A stretch of DNA of 54,854 bases from assembly GCA_021780035.1 (NCBI GenBank), contig JAJXZO010000082.1, positions 1 to 54,854 on the forward strand, written 5' to 3'. The translations under genes and the position numbers were made by a program. The first letter of the stretch is position 1. Every line of letters begins with the position of its first letter. Source of the stretch: Pseudomonadota bacterium (lineage in GTDB: Bacteria; Pseudomonadota; Alphaproteobacteria; Acetobacterales; Acetobacteraceae). Positions 42,466 to 51,391 of this stretch are shown here, piece by piece. Under the pieces are notes generated by a model. It was given only the letters and a program-made list of their open reading frames with translations, was not told where the DNA came from and did no database searches.

Positions 42466-44391
42466 TTAGGGTTGCGCCGGGCCGGCATGCGCTTCGGCCT
42501 GTGCGGCTGGGGTGTCATCGTGCCGGAACTCCGGCACCAGTCGTTGCAGCAGGGAGAGGGCGACTTCCTCGTCGCCCTCCCGGCAGGCGTCGGCGATGGT
42601 GTCGATCATCGCGCCCACGGAAGCGGCATCCGCGGTGCGGGGACTCGCCATCAGCAGCCCCGCGTGCCCGGTGGGAGTAGCCGGCTCGCGGCCATGGAAC
42701 AACTCCTCGAACAGCTTCTCGCCGGGCCGGAGGCCGGTGAAGTCGATGGCGACGTCCACGCCGGGACGCAGCCCGGCGAGGCGGATCATCTGCCGGGCCA
42801 GATCGACGATGCGCACCGGCTCCCCCATGTCGAGGACGAAGATGCCGCCGTCCTGCGGGGCGTCGGCGCCGGTGCCGGCCACGGTCGCCTGCAACACCAG
42901 GCCGACCGCCTCGCGCACGGTCATGAAGTAGCGGCGCATGTCGGGGTGCGTCACCGTCAGCGGGCCGCCGCGCGCCAGTTGGCGCTGGAACAGCGGCACG
43001 ACGCTGCCGGTGCTGCCCAGAACGTTGCCGAAACGGACGGTGATGCAGCGCATGCCGCCAGAGTTGCCGCGCGCCGCGCCGTCGAGCCCTTGGCAGTACA
43101 TTTCCGCCAGCCGCTTCGAAGCGCCCATCAGCGAGGTGGGGTTCACCGCCTTGTCGGTGGAGATGAGCACCATCGCCTGCGCGCCCGCCGCCCGCGCGGC
43201 ATCGGCGACGAGACGGGTGCCGAGCGCGTTGGTGAGCAATCCCTCCAGCGGGTTCGCCTCCACCATCGGCACGTGCTTCAGGGCGGCGGCGTGGAACACC
43301 AGGTCGGGGCACGCTTCCTCGAACAGGCGGCGAAGCTTGGCGCCGTCGCGCACATCGGCCACCACCGGGCGGCGCTTCACCGAGGGATGCGTCTCGCCGA
43401 GTTCGATGTCGATCTGCCACAGCGCGAATTCGCCGTTGTCCAGCAGGGTGAGGAACTCGGGGCCGAGGGCGGCGACCTGCCGGGCGAGTTCGCTGCCGAT
43501 AGTGCCGCCGGCGCCGGTGACCAGCACGCGCCTTCCCTGCACGAGGCGCGCCATGCCCTCGCGGTCGAGCGGTACCTGCGGGCGGTTCAGCAGGTCCTCG
43601 ATGGCGATCGGCCGCAGTTCCAGGCGGGTGGACCCATGGGGCGCCTCGCGGTCGAGCGCCGTGATGCGGGGCGCGCGGGCGAGGCGCACACCCTCGCGGT
43701 CGGCCGCCTCCATCAGCGCCGCGAGCCTCTCTCCGGCGAGGTCGGGGTCGGTCAGCACCAGCGTCGTCGGCAGCCGGCCGGTAGCGCGCAGCCGGGCGAG
43801 GATCTCGCCCGCGTCCTCGATGTTGCCGAGGATCGGCACGCCGCCGATGCGCCGGCCGGTCTGCGCCCGGCCGAGCGAGAGCAGCCCCACCACCACGAAC
43901 GGCCGGCCGGGATCGGCGGCCAACGCGCGAAGGAACAGATCGGCGGCCTCGCCGGCCCCGACGACGAGCACGGGCGCCGCGCGGCCGTTGTCGGGCGGCA
44001 TCCTGCTTTCCTGAGTCAGCCGGTAGATGACGCGCGGCAGCGCGAGGAGCACGGTCAGCGTGAGCGCGTGCAGGACGGGGAAGGCGGGCCCGGGAAAGGG
44101 CACGCCCGCCTCGTGCAGGGCAAGCGGGTAGATGGCGGCGGCGGCCACCGCGGCGGCGCCGACGTTGAGCAGGTCGCCTGCGCCGGCGAAGCGCCAGTAC
44201 TGGGTGGAAAGCCGGAAGGGCAGGCCGGCGAGCAACAGCGCCACGGCGCCCCAGGCGATGGTCCAGACGGGCAGGAGCGGGTTGGCTGCCGGAGCGGCAA
44301 GCCAGCGGGCCAGCACCACCGCCGTGCCGGCCAGCAGGGCATCGACCCCAACGTTCACGGCAATACGGAAAAGGGCGGGGCGAGCGGCCAT
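42466..44391 (-). CDS. Membrane NDP-sugar 4,6-dehydratase/epimerase (CapD/WbpM/FlaA1-like)
   Basis: Large polysaccharide-biosynthesis enzyme acting on UDP-GlcNAc-type substrates, forming the 4-keto-6-deoxy sugar for the following aminotransferase. The 641-residue product has four N-terminal membrane helices (about residues 10-115), a CoA-binding-like Rossmann region (VLVVGAGEAADLFLRALAAD), and a second Rossmann with VTGAGGTIGSELARQVAALG. The catalytic block is STDKAVNPTSLMGASKRLAE, as in WbpM/FlaA1 relatives, where Met-Lys replace the usual Tyr-Lys. The ATG at 44391 is chosen; 44409 and 44430 are in frame but unsupported. Confidence 0.92.
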   Translation of the reverse strand: MAARPALFRIAVNVGVDALLAGTAVVLARWLAAPAANPLLPVWTIAWGAVALLLAGLPFRLSTQYWRFAGAGDLLNVGAAAVAAAAIYPLALHEAGVPFPGPAFPVLHALTLTVLLALPRVIYRLTQESRMPPDNGRAAPVLVVGAGEAADLFLRALAADPGRPFVVVGLLSLGRAQTGRRIGGVPILGNIEDAGEILARLRATGRLPTTLVLTDPDLAGERLAALMEAADREGVRLARAPRITALDREAPHGSTRLELRPIAIEDLLNRPQVPLDREGMARLVQGRRVLVTGAGGTIGSELARQVAALGPEFLTLLDNGEFALWQIDIELGETHPSVKRRPVVADVRDGAKLRRLFEEACPDLVFHAAALKHVPMVEANPLEGLLTNALGTRLVADAARAAGAQAMVLISTDKAVNPTSLMGASKRLAEMYCQGLDGAARGNSGGMRCITVRFGNVLGSTGSVVPLFQRQLARGGPLTVTHPDMRRYFMTVREAVGLVLQATVAGTGADAPQDGGIFVLDMGEPVRIVDLARQMIRLAGLRPGVDVAIDFTGLRPGEKLFEELFHGREPATPTGHAGLLMASPRTADAASVGAMIDTIADACREGDEEVALSLLQRLVPEFRHDDTPAAQAEAHAGPAQP

Positions 44392-44495
44392 GGCGCGCTC
44401 ATAGCCCATCGCCGCGGCGGCGGAAAGCAACGCCGCCCGCGGGCGGAGCGGGCATCGCTTCCCCCGCCGCGACGGGGCGGCTAAAGGAAACGCCT

Positions 44496-45551
44496 ATGAC
44501 GCTGTTCGCCCTTGGCCGCCACCTCGTCTTCGCCGCCGGCATCGCCCTGATCTCGGCGCTCGTGGTGCGCGCGATGATCACCGCGCGGGTGATGGACCTG
44601 CCGAAAGCGCGCTCCTCGCATGCGGTGCCGACCCCGCGTGGCGGCGGGGTGGGCATCGTCGTCGGCTTCCTGCTCGGCGTGTCGGTGCTGTACGGCTTCG
44701 CCTCGTTCGCGCGCATCGGCGACCCGTATTTCCGCGGCGTGATCCTGGCCTCGATCGCCATTGCCGTCGTCGGCTTCATCGACGACCTGCGCGACTGGCC
44801 GTTCTCGGTCAAGCTCGGCACGCAGACGGCGGCGGCGCTGGTGGCGGTGGGCAGCGGGCTCTACGTTTCGGTGTTCCGGCTTCCGGTGATCGGCGCGGTT
44901 TCCATCGGTCCCGTCGCTGGGGCGGCGGTGACCGTGGGCTGGATCGTGCTGGCCACCAACGCCATGAACTTCATCGACGGGCTGAACGGGCTGGCGGCCG
45001 GCACGGCGCTGGTAGCCGCGGGATTCCTCGCCGTCATCGCCGCGCTGCAAGGTGGCTGGTTCGTCTATTTCGCCGCGCTCCTGCTGGCTGCCGGCATCCT
45101 GGGCTTCATGCCCTACAACTTCCCTCGCGCGCGTATCTTCATGGGCGACGTCGGCAGCCAGTTCTGCGGCTTCGTGCTGGCGGTGCTGGGCGTGGCGGCG
45201 AACCGCTTCGAGCGGGTGGAGATGTCGTTCCTGCTGGTGCCGATGCTGCTTTCCGGCGTGCTCTATGACGTGGTGTTTACTCTCGTCCGCCGGGCGCTGG
45301 CGGGCGAGCGTATCACCGAGGCGCATCGCGGCCATCTGTACCAGGTGGCGCAGCGTTCCGGGATCGACGCACGGATTGTGGCGATGGCGCACTGGGGTTT
45401 CGCCGGCTTGGGCGGGATCGTCTGTTTCGGATTTCTTGCCGTGCCGAGCGGGGCGAAGGCGTGGCTACCGGCCGTTTTGCTATTGCCCCAGGTGGCGTGG
45501 ACATTCTACGTGCGGGCGCTGGCGCGGCGGGCGGGACTCGGCCGCTGGTAG
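44496..45551 (+). CDS. Polyprenyl-phosphate sugar-1-phosphate transferase (WecA/MraY family)
   Basis: Integral membrane glycosyltransferase of the family 4 type that loads a sugar 1-phosphate on undecaprenyl phosphate, the first step of surface polysaccharide synthesis. 351 residues with about ten helices. Key catalytic loops: PKARSSHAVPTPRGGGVGIV, VVGFIDDLRDWPFSVKLGTQ (the Asp-Asp motif), ATNAMNFIDGLNGLAAG and RARIFMGDVGSQFCGF. The MNFIDGLNG motif is characteristic of WecA/TagO-like members rather than MraY. It is divergent from the dehydratase gene. Confidence 0.92.
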   Translation: MTLFALGRHLVFAAGIALISALVVRAMITARVMDLPKARSSHAVPTPRGGGVGIVVGFLLGVSVLYGFASFARIGDPYFRGVILASIAIAVVGFIDDLRDWPFSVKLGTQTAAALVAVGSGLYVSVFRLPVIGAVSIGPVAGAAVTVGWIVLATNAMNFIDGLNGLAAGTALVAAGFLAVIAALQGGWFVYFAALLLAAGILGFMPYNFPRARIFMGDVGSQFCGFVLAVLGVAANRFERVEMSFLLVPMLLSGVLYDVVFTLVRRALAGERITEAHRGHLYQVAQRSGIDARIVAMAHWGFAGLGGIVCFGFLAVPSGAKAWLPAVLLLPQVAWTFYVRALARRAGLGRW

Positions 45552-45576
45552 GGCGCGGACGAATGAGGAGAGGCAC

Positions 45577-46158
45577 ATGAATCTGGTGAAGATCGCCCTG
45601 GCTGCCGCGTTGCTGGTCCCTGCCGCCGCGATGGCGCAACCGGACCCCTCGTTCATGATCCGGAACGAAGGCCAGAAGCCGATCACCGCGTTCTTCGCCA
45701 CCCCGGCGGGGCGCGCCAACTGGGGGCAGGACCGGCTGAACGGGCGAGGGCTGGCGGTGGGAGCCACGGCGGCGATCCGCCTGCGGCGCGACGGCAACTG
45801 CATCTACGATCTGCGCGCCACTTTCGCGGGCGGGCAGACCGAGGACCGGCGCGCGGTGAACACCTGCACGATGAAGCGCGTGGCGGTGAAGGAGCTTGCG
45901 GCCGGGCCGCGCGCTTTCCGGGTGCTGAACCAGGGCGCGGCGCCAATCGTCGAACTCGACGCCCGCCCGGCGGGATCGGCGAAGTGGGAAGTGAACCACC
46001 TACCCCGCGGAGCGATCGCACCCGGGCAGGCACGCCAAATCACGCTACCGCCGCGCGGCGGCTGCGTGTTCGACCTTCGGGTTCGCTTCGCTAACGGCAC
46101 CGTGCGCGAGAAACACGCCGCGGACCTGTGCCGCGCGCCGGACCAGGCGATCCGCTAG
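45577..46158 (+). CDS. Secreted protein with two tandem copies of a small Cys-containing domain
   Basis: Unknown function. The ATG at 45577 follows GAGGAGAGG. A Sec signal peptide is clear (residues 1-21, ending MAQ). The mature 172 residues form two similar halves: the first with SFMIRNEGQKPITAFFATPA, INLRRDGNC-like IRLRRDGNCIYDLRATFAGG and VNTCTMKRV; the second with AFRVLNQGAAPIVELDARPA, LPPRGGCVFDLRVRFANGTV and AADLCRAPDQ. Each half has two cysteines in matching positions, so one disulfide per domain is likely in the periplasm. I recall similar secreted proteins in Acetobacteraceae, with no known role. It may be co-transcribed with the upstream transferase gene. Confidence 0.78.
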   Translation: MNLVKIALAAALLVPAAAMAQPDPSFMIRNEGQKPITAFFATPAGRANWGQDRLNGRGLAVGATAAIRLRRDGNCIYDLRATFAGGQTEDRRAVNTCTMKRVAVKELAAGPRAFRVLNQGAAPIVELDARPAGSAKWEVNHLPRGAIAPGQARQITLPPRGGCVFDLRVRFANGTVREKHAADLCRAPDQAIR

Positions 46159-46166
46159 AACCGGAC

Positions 46167-46183
46167 CGCCTGGACACCAGGCG
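46167..46183. terminator. Hairpin between convergent genes
   Basis: Inverted repeat CGCCTGG-ACA-CCAGGCG between the stop of the secreted protein gene and the stop of the MarR gene. No U-run; weak terminator candidate. Confidence 0.35.
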
Positions 46184-46192
46184 ACGGGGTTG

Positions 46193-46582
46193 TCAGCCGG
46201 CGGCGACCTTCTTCGCCGGGGCCGCGGTTTCGGTCTTGCGGGCGGTGGCGGCAGCCTCGCCCATGATGGAGCGCATGTCGCGCAGGAAGGCGTTGCCCTT
46301 CAGCGTGCGCTGCACCAGGACGCTCCGGCGGTCCATCGGGTCCACCTTGCGCCGCGCGAGGTCGAGTTCGCCGAGGCGGTCGAGGGCACGGGTGATCGCC
46401 GGCTTGGAAACGTTCAGTTCCGCGGCGAGACCCCGCACCGTGTGCGCTCCGTCCTGCAGGTAGCAGGTGAGGAAAACGCCGAGTTGGCGGGCCGACAGAT
46501 CCGGACCCTCGCGACGCACGAGGGAAACGACCGTATCGCGCAGGATGCCGACGAGCTGCTCGGCCGAAGGAGTGGTGGCCAT
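46193..46582 (-). CDS. MarR family transcriptional regulator
   Basis: Small dimeric DNA-binding regulator. The 129-residue product has the winged helix-turn-helix (AAELNVSKPAITRALDRLGE, about residues 57-76) and the wing with the MarR signature KVDPMDRRSVLVQRT. The N-terminal helix LVGILRDTVVSLVRREG and the C-terminal helix form the dimer arm; the last 15 residues are Ala/Lys-rich. A palindrome over a possible promoter lies upstream at 46709. Ligand and targets are unknown. Confidence 0.92.
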   Translation of the reverse strand: MATTPSAEQLVGILRDTVVSLVRREGPDLSARQLGVFLTCYLQDGAHTVRGLAAELNVSKPAITRALDRLGELDLARRKVDPMDRRSVLVQRTLKGNAFLRDMRSIMGEAAATARKTETAAPAKKVAAG

Positions 46583-46708
46583 AGTGCTTCACCCTTTCTT
46601 TATGCCGGCGTACCGCACCGTTCTTTGCTTGCGGGGCACGCCAGAAATTTAACAGAAAACACGTACTCGTGAACACATCGGCGGACTCGATCCACACCAC
46701 CGCACGAG

Positions 46709-46724
46709 CTATTACTGATAATAG
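46709..46724. promoter_or_regulatory. AT-rich palindrome upstream of marR gene, candidate operator
   Basis: CTATTA-CTGA-TAATAG, a perfect inverted repeat with 6-bp arms, in the roughly 200-base AT-richer gap ahead of the MarR gene. On the minus strand it includes TATTAT, which could be a -10 box with TTATCG 18 bases upstream. MarR proteins often repress their own gene by binding such dyads. A weaker dyad CACG-N4-CGTG is at 46660-46671. Confidence 0.4.
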
Positions 46725-46779
46725 GCGCTCCAGAGCCAGAACGATAATCTCAATTACGTGACCGGCACGTTTTCCCGCC

Positions 46780-48162
46780 TTACATCACATCCACGTTGGC
46801 TTCTATGGCGGCACTGACGGAACGGACCAAAGGTGCTTCCCCGCCTTCCGGACGACCCGGTCGTGTCGTGTCATTCCATGCATAGACGTCGAGATGAACC
46901 CAAGGTGACTTGGATGTAATGAACCGCCGCAGGAACAGCGCCGCCACTACCGCGCCCGCCATCTTGCCTGAGCCGGTGTTGCTGACGTCCGCCACCTGGC
47001 TTTCGAGCCAGCGGTCGTAACCATCCCACAGCGGCAGCCGCCACATCGGGTCGGCGCGGTCGCGGCCCGCGGCGAGCAGGCGTTCGGACCAGCCGTCATC
47101 GTTCGAGAACAGCGCCGGCAGGTCGGGGCCGAGCGCAGTGCGTGCCGCGCCGGTGAGAGTGGCGCAGTCGATCAGCAGCGCCGGGTTCTGGTCGGATGCC
47201 TCGGCGAGCAGGTCGGCAAGCACCAGTCGGCCTTCGGCGTCGGTGTTGCCGATCTCCACGGTAAGCCCGCGGCGGCTCCTCAGCACATCGAGCGGGCGCA
47301 TGGCGCGGCCGGAGACGGCGTTCTCCACGCAGCCCACGCGGAGGATCAGGCGGATCGGCAGGTCCGCCTCCATCAGCACGCGGGCGACGGCGAGCAGGAT
47401 GGCGGCGCCGCCCATGTCTTTCTTCATGCGCAGCATCGACTCGGAGGGTTTGAGGTCGAGGCCGCCGGAATCGAAGCACACGCCCTTGCCGCACAGCGCG
47501 ATCAGCGGCGCGTCGTCGGCGGCGCGGCTGCCGCGCCAGCTGAAGCCGGCCATCACTGGCGGACGTGCTGAGCCGGCGCCGACGGTGGCGATGGAGGGAT
47601 ACGCGGCAACGAGATCGGCACCCTCGAAGCGGATCGGCGCCGCGCCGTAGCGGCGGCCGAGGCCGGTGATGGCGTCGGCGAGTTCGTTCGGCCCGAGCAG
47701 GTTGGCGGGACGGTTGATAAGGTCGCGCGCCATCCAGATCGCCTCCGCCTCGGCGAGCGCGCGCTTCTGTCGGGAGATGGCCAGGGTCGCGGCCGGCCGT
47801 GCCGCCGCTTTCAGTTCCCCGTAGCGGTAGGCGCCGAGCAGGAAGCCAAGGGTGGCATCCTCCGGCCGGAAGTCGCCCGGCTCGATGCGCCACGCGCCAT
47901 CGGCCGGCAGGCGGCCCGCGAGGTCGCCGAAGGCGAACGGCGTGCGGTCGTCGCCGAGCCCCGCCACCGCGCCGGCGATGCCTTCGGGGTCCGGCAGCAG
48001 CAGCAGTTCCTGCGCCCCGCCGGTAAAGCCCGCCGCCCGCAGCCACGCCGCCTGTGCCGGCGGCAGTTGTTGCAGCAGCGCCTGCAAGCTGGCGGGACGG
48101 ACGGCGTAGAGTGGACGCGCGGCGGAGTCGCCGGAGACGACGGGAAGGCTGCGATCGGACAC
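46780..48162 (-). CDS. Leucyl aminopeptidase family protein (M17)
   Basis: Cytoplasmic zinc/manganese aminopeptidase that removes N-terminal residues from peptides. The 460-residue product has a variable N-terminal domain (1-150) and the M17 catalytic domain: LCGKGVCFDSGGLDLKPSES and MKKDMGGAAILL with the metal-binding Lys and Asp, and the hallmark NTDAEGRLVLADLLAEA, then LIDCATLTGAARTALG. The ATG at 48162 follows AGGGATG. Its 3' end is somewhat lower in GC than the surroundings. Shorter than PepA (503), closer to PepB-like members. Confidence 0.93.
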   Translation of the reverse strand: MSDRSLPVVSGDSAARPLYAVRPASLQALLQQLPPAQAAWLRAAGFTGGAQELLLLPDPEGIAGAVAGLGDDRTPFAFGDLAGRLPADGAWRIEPGDFRPEDATLGFLLGAYRYGELKAAARPAATLAISRQKRALAEAEAIWMARDLINRPANLLGPNELADAITGLGRRYGAAPIRFEGADLVAAYPSIATVGAGSARPPVMAGFSWRGSRAADDAPLIALCGKGVCFDSGGLDLKPSESMLRMKKDMGGAAILLAVARVLMEADLPIRLILRVGCVENAVSGRAMRPLDVLRSRRGLTVEIGNTDAEGRLVLADLLAEASDQNPALLIDCATLTGAARTALGPDLPALFSNDDGWSERLLAAGRDRADPMWRLPLWDGYDRWLESQVADVSNTGSGKMAGAVVAALFLRRFITSKSPWVHLDVYAWNDTTRPGRPEGGEAPLVRSVSAAIEANVDVM

Positions 48163-48287
48163 GGAAACATCCCTCTTGCTGGGCCGTACCCGGCAGTCGT
48201 GCCCGGTACCGGCGCGAGGAATGCCATCGTCGCGGAAGTGTTACAACCGCGCGGCGCCCGTCATGCTGTCACAACGCCGTGGGCGGA

Positions 48288-48533
48288 TCAGCCCTTGGCG
48301 CGCCGCGGCTTCGCGACGGGAGGCGGCATCCACGCGCTCGCCCCCGACGCCAGCTGGCTTTCGCGCAGCACCCGTTCGTGCCCGTCGCTCAGGTTTTTCA
48401 CCCGGTACTGGAAGCCGCCGGCTTCCATCGGCAACTGGCGGACGATGCGGTAGGTGCCGCGGGGCACGTTGAAATCGAAGGCGCTCGGCACAAGGCTTAC
48501 TTCCTGGCCGACCGTGAATTTGTGGTGCTGCAT
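48288..48533 (-). CDS. Small conserved protein, SH3-like
   Basis: An 81-residue soluble protein. The first 60 residues look like a small beta barrel: HKFTVGQEVSLVPSAFDFNV, RGTYRIVRQLPMEAGGFQYR, VKNLSDGHERVLRESQL, alternating hydrophobic strands with short turns. The tail from about residue 63 is Pro/Lys/Arg-rich. I recall many similar small proteins in Alphaproteobacteria with this VGQxV ... YRIVRxLP ... GHERVxRESxL layout, with no assigned function. It stands alone between two aminopeptidase genes on the same strand. Confidence 0.72.
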   Translation of the reverse strand: MQHHKFTVGQEVSLVPSAFDFNVPRGTYRIVRQLPMEAGGFQYRVKNLSDGHERVLRESQLASGASAWMPPPVAKPRRAKG

Positions 48534-48717
48534 ATTCGTCTCCGAACCTCGCCGTCCGGAAAAGGGGGCAGGGAAGGTGCCGCGGCTGAATCCGGCCGGC
48601 CGCGCACACCTCTACTCCCGCCTTCTCCGACGGCAGGCGGTGTCAGAGTTTCCATATGGTGGCGCGCGTCCGTCCTGCGAGGGGCGGACGGAAAAAATTC
48701 CCGCGCGGCGGTCCGGT

Positions 48718-51354
48718 TCAGCCGAGCGTGCGGGCAACCTGCTCGGCAGTGAAGCGGCTGAGGCCGGGCGTAGCCTGGATGCGCCGCAACTGCTCGCGCA
48801 TCAGCGCCTCCCGCGCCGGCTCCTGGCGGGTGGTGGCGCAGAGCGGCCCGACGAGGCGCGCCGCCGCCTGCCCGTTCCGGCGATCGACGGCGATCACCAT
48901 GTCGGCGAGGAAAGCGTAGCCCGCGCCCGAGAGCGTGTGGAAGCGCACCGGATTGGCGGCGGCGAAGGTTCCGGCCAGAGCGCGCACGCGGTTCGGGTTG
49001 GTGATCTCGAAGGCCGGGTGGCGGGCCAGCGCGGCCACGTCCTCCACTGTCTGCGGCCGCGGCGAGGCGGCCTGGATGGCGAACCATTTGTCGAGCACTA
49101 GCGCGTCTCCCTGCCAGCGCCGATAGAAAGCCTCCAGCGCGTGCACCCTCTCCGGCGAGTCGCTCGCCGCCAGGGCCGAGAGCGCGGCGAGCGAATCGGT
49201 CATGTTCACGGCTTCGGCGAACTGCCGGGCGGCCAGCGCGATGCCATCTTCCGATGCGGCGGCGAGCATGGCGAGGCAGACGTTGCGCAGCGCGCGGCGG
49301 CCGATCGCCGCGCCGTCGAGCGCGCGGTCGTCCGCCACGGCGAGGCGGCGGTAGGTTTCCAGCAGTTGCCTCCCAAGCGCGCGGCCGAGCTCGCGGCGGA
49401 GGTACTGCCGCGCCGTGTGGATGGCGTCCGGGTCGGATTTTTCCATCTGTCCGGCGATGACGGTTTCGCTCGGCAAGGGGAGCGCCTCGGCGGTGAAGCG
49501 CGGATCGGCCCCGGCTTCCGCCAGCAGCCGCGCCTGCGCCTCCACTAGGCCCGGGTCGAGCCGGAGCGCACGCCCCTGCCGCACGGAGGCGACGAGATCG
49601 AGGATCACGCCCATGGCGTGACGCTGGCCGGCGTCCCAGCGGAGGAACGGGTCGGTGTCGTGGTTGGCGAGGAAGCGCAGCCGTTCCGCATCCATCGGGG
49701 CTTGCGTGACGGGGGCGGAGAAGCCGCGCAGCAGCGAGGGGACGGGGGGTGCCTCCACCTCCTCGAAAACGAAGCGCTGCTCCGCCCGCTCCAGCAGCAG
49801 CATCCGGGTGGCGGTGCGCCTCTCGTTCTCGCCTTCCAGCCGCGCCGGCAGTTCGCCGCCGTCGGGGCCGAGCAGGCCGGTGGCCACCGGAATGGGCAGG
49901 GGATGCTTCTCCGCCTGGCCCGGCGTGGGTTCGGTTTTCTGCCGCAGCGTCAGCACGAAACGCTTCGCCGCCGGATCGTAGGATTCCTCCGCCTCCAGCC
50001 GCGGCGTGCCCGCCTGCCCGTACCACGAGAGGAAGCCGGTGACGTCGATGCCGCTGCCATCGCTGAGTGCCTGGAGAAAGTCCTCGATGGTGACGGCCTG
50101 GTGGTCGTGGCGGGAGAGATAGCAGGCAAGCCCGCGCCGGAAGCCCTCCGTGCCGAGGCGGCGGCTCAGCATGCGGCAGATTTCCGCGCCCTTCTCGTAG
50201 ACGGTGGGGGTATAGAAATTGTCGATCGCCACATAGGTGTCGGGCCGCACCGGATGGGCGAGCGGGCCCGCGTCCTCGGGGAATTGCGTCGCGCGTAGCC
50301 GGCGGACGTCGGCGATGCGCTTCACCGCCGGGCTGCCGCGGTCGGCACCGAAGGACTGGTCGCGGAAGACGGTGAGCCCTTCCTTGAGCGAAAGCTGGAA
50401 CCAGTCGCGGCACGTGACGCGGTCGCCTGTCCAGTTGTGGAAATACTCGTGGGCGATGACGCGTTCAATGCCTTCGTAGTCGTCGTCGGTGGCGGACTCG
50501 GGGTTGGCGAGCACGTATTTCGTGTTGAAGATATTGAGGCCCTTGTTCTCCATCGCTCCCATGTTGAAGTCCGACACGGCGGCGATGTTGAACACGTCGA
50601 GGTCGTATTCGAGACCGAAGGCGTCCTCGTCCCACGCCATGCTGGCCTTCAGCGCCGCCATCGCGTGCGCGCAGCGCCCCTCGTCGCCGCGGCGCACCCA
50701 GATGGCCAGCGCCACGTCGCGCCCCGAGCGCGTGAGGAAACGGTCGCGCACGGCAACGAGGTCGCCCGCAACCAGGGCGAACAGGTAGCAGGGCTTCGGG
50801 TAGGGGTCGTCCCAGGTGGCGAAGTGCCGCCCGTCGGGCAGGTCGCCGCTTGCCGCCGGGTTGCCGTTCGACAGCAGCACCGGCAGCGCCCTGGGGGCGA
50901 CGACCGTGACGGTGAAGCGGGCGAGCACGTCGGGGCGGTCGGGGAAGTAGGTGATGCGGCGGAATCCTTCCGCCTCGCACTGGGTGAAATAGGCCCCTTG
51001 CGACACGTAGAGCCCGGAAAGTTCGGTGTTGCGGGCGGGAGCGATGCGCGTGACGAATTCCAGTCGCGCACGCTCGCCGAGGCCGGGAACGGTGAGCCCG
51101 GCATCGGTGAGCGTGTAGCGTTCGGGTGCGAGAACCTCGCCGTCGAGCCGCGCCTCGACGAGCGCCAGCGCCTCGCCGTCGAGATGCAGCGGCGCGTCCG
51201 CGTCGGTCGTTGCGGGGTTGCGGCGCAACTCGAGCCGGGAGCGGACGAGCGTCGCCTCGGGATCGAGTTCGAACCGCAGCGCGACCGCGTCGACGAGGAA
51301 GGCCGGAGGCCGATAGTCGAGCCGGCGGGTGCGCTCGGTTCTGGCTTCGGTCAT
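48718..51354 (-). CDS. pepN: Aminopeptidase N (PepN, M1)
   Basis: Zinc aminopeptidase that degrades peptides in the cytoplasm. The ATG at 51354 follows GGAGCC and gives MTEARTERTRRLDYRPPAFL, the usual PepN N-terminus. The exopeptidase motif GAMENKGLNIF and the zinc motif VIAHEYFHNW followed by LSLKEGLTVFRDQSFG are intact. The C-terminal helical domain (about 550-878) ends EQVARTLG. 878 residues, matching E. coli PepN (870). It lies 37 bases downstream of the PhoR-like gene on the same strand. Confidence 0.96.
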   Translation of the reverse strand: MTEARTERTRRLDYRPPAFLVDAVALRFELDPEATLVRSRLELRRNPATTDADAPLHLDGEALALVEARLDGEVLAPERYTLTDAGLTVPGLGERARLEFVTRIAPARNTELSGLYVSQGAYFTQCEAEGFRRITYFPDRPDVLARFTVTVVAPRALPVLLSNGNPAASGDLPDGRHFATWDDPYPKPCYLFALVAGDLVAVRDRFLTRSGRDVALAIWVRRGDEGRCAHAMAALKASMAWDEDAFGLEYDLDVFNIAAVSDFNMGAMENKGLNIFNTKYVLANPESATDDDYEGIERVIAHEYFHNWTGDRVTCRDWFQLSLKEGLTVFRDQSFGADRGSPAVKRIADVRRLRATQFPEDAGPLAHPVRPDTYVAIDNFYTPTVYEKGAEICRMLSRRLGTEGFRRGLACYLSRHDHQAVTIEDFLQALSDGSGIDVTGFLSWYGQAGTPRLEAEESYDPAAKRFVLTLRQKTEPTPGQAEKHPLPIPVATGLLGPDGGELPARLEGENERRTATRMLLLERAEQRFVFEEVEAPPVPSLLRGFSAPVTQAPMDAERLRFLANHDTDPFLRWDAGQRHAMGVILDLVASVRQGRALRLDPGLVEAQARLLAEAGADPRFTAEALPLPSETVIAGQMEKSDPDAIHTARQYLRRELGRALGRQLLETYRRLAVADDRALDGAAIGRRALRNVCLAMLAAASEDGIALAARQFAEAVNMTDSLAALSALAASDSPERVHALEAFYRRWQGDALVLDKWFAIQAASPRPQTVEDVAALARHPAFEITNPNRVRALAGTFAAANPVRFHTLSGAGYAFLADMVIAVDRRNGQAAARLVGPLCATTRQEPAREALMREQLRRIQATPGLSRFTAEQVARTLG

Positions 51355-51391
51355 GGCGGCTCCTTGTACGTGTGGAATGGCGGGCGGAAGC

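Noticed and set aside
41386-44484. Plus-strand open frame of over 1000 codons
   Set aside because: Antisense to the sugar aminotransferase and dehydratase genes, which have full catalytic motifs; a result of high GC, not a gene.
48670-48697. Hairpin CCGTCC-N10-GGACGG with an A-run downstream of pepN
   Set aside because: On the pepN strand the U-run comes before the hairpin, the wrong order for a terminator, and no plus-strand gene ends there.
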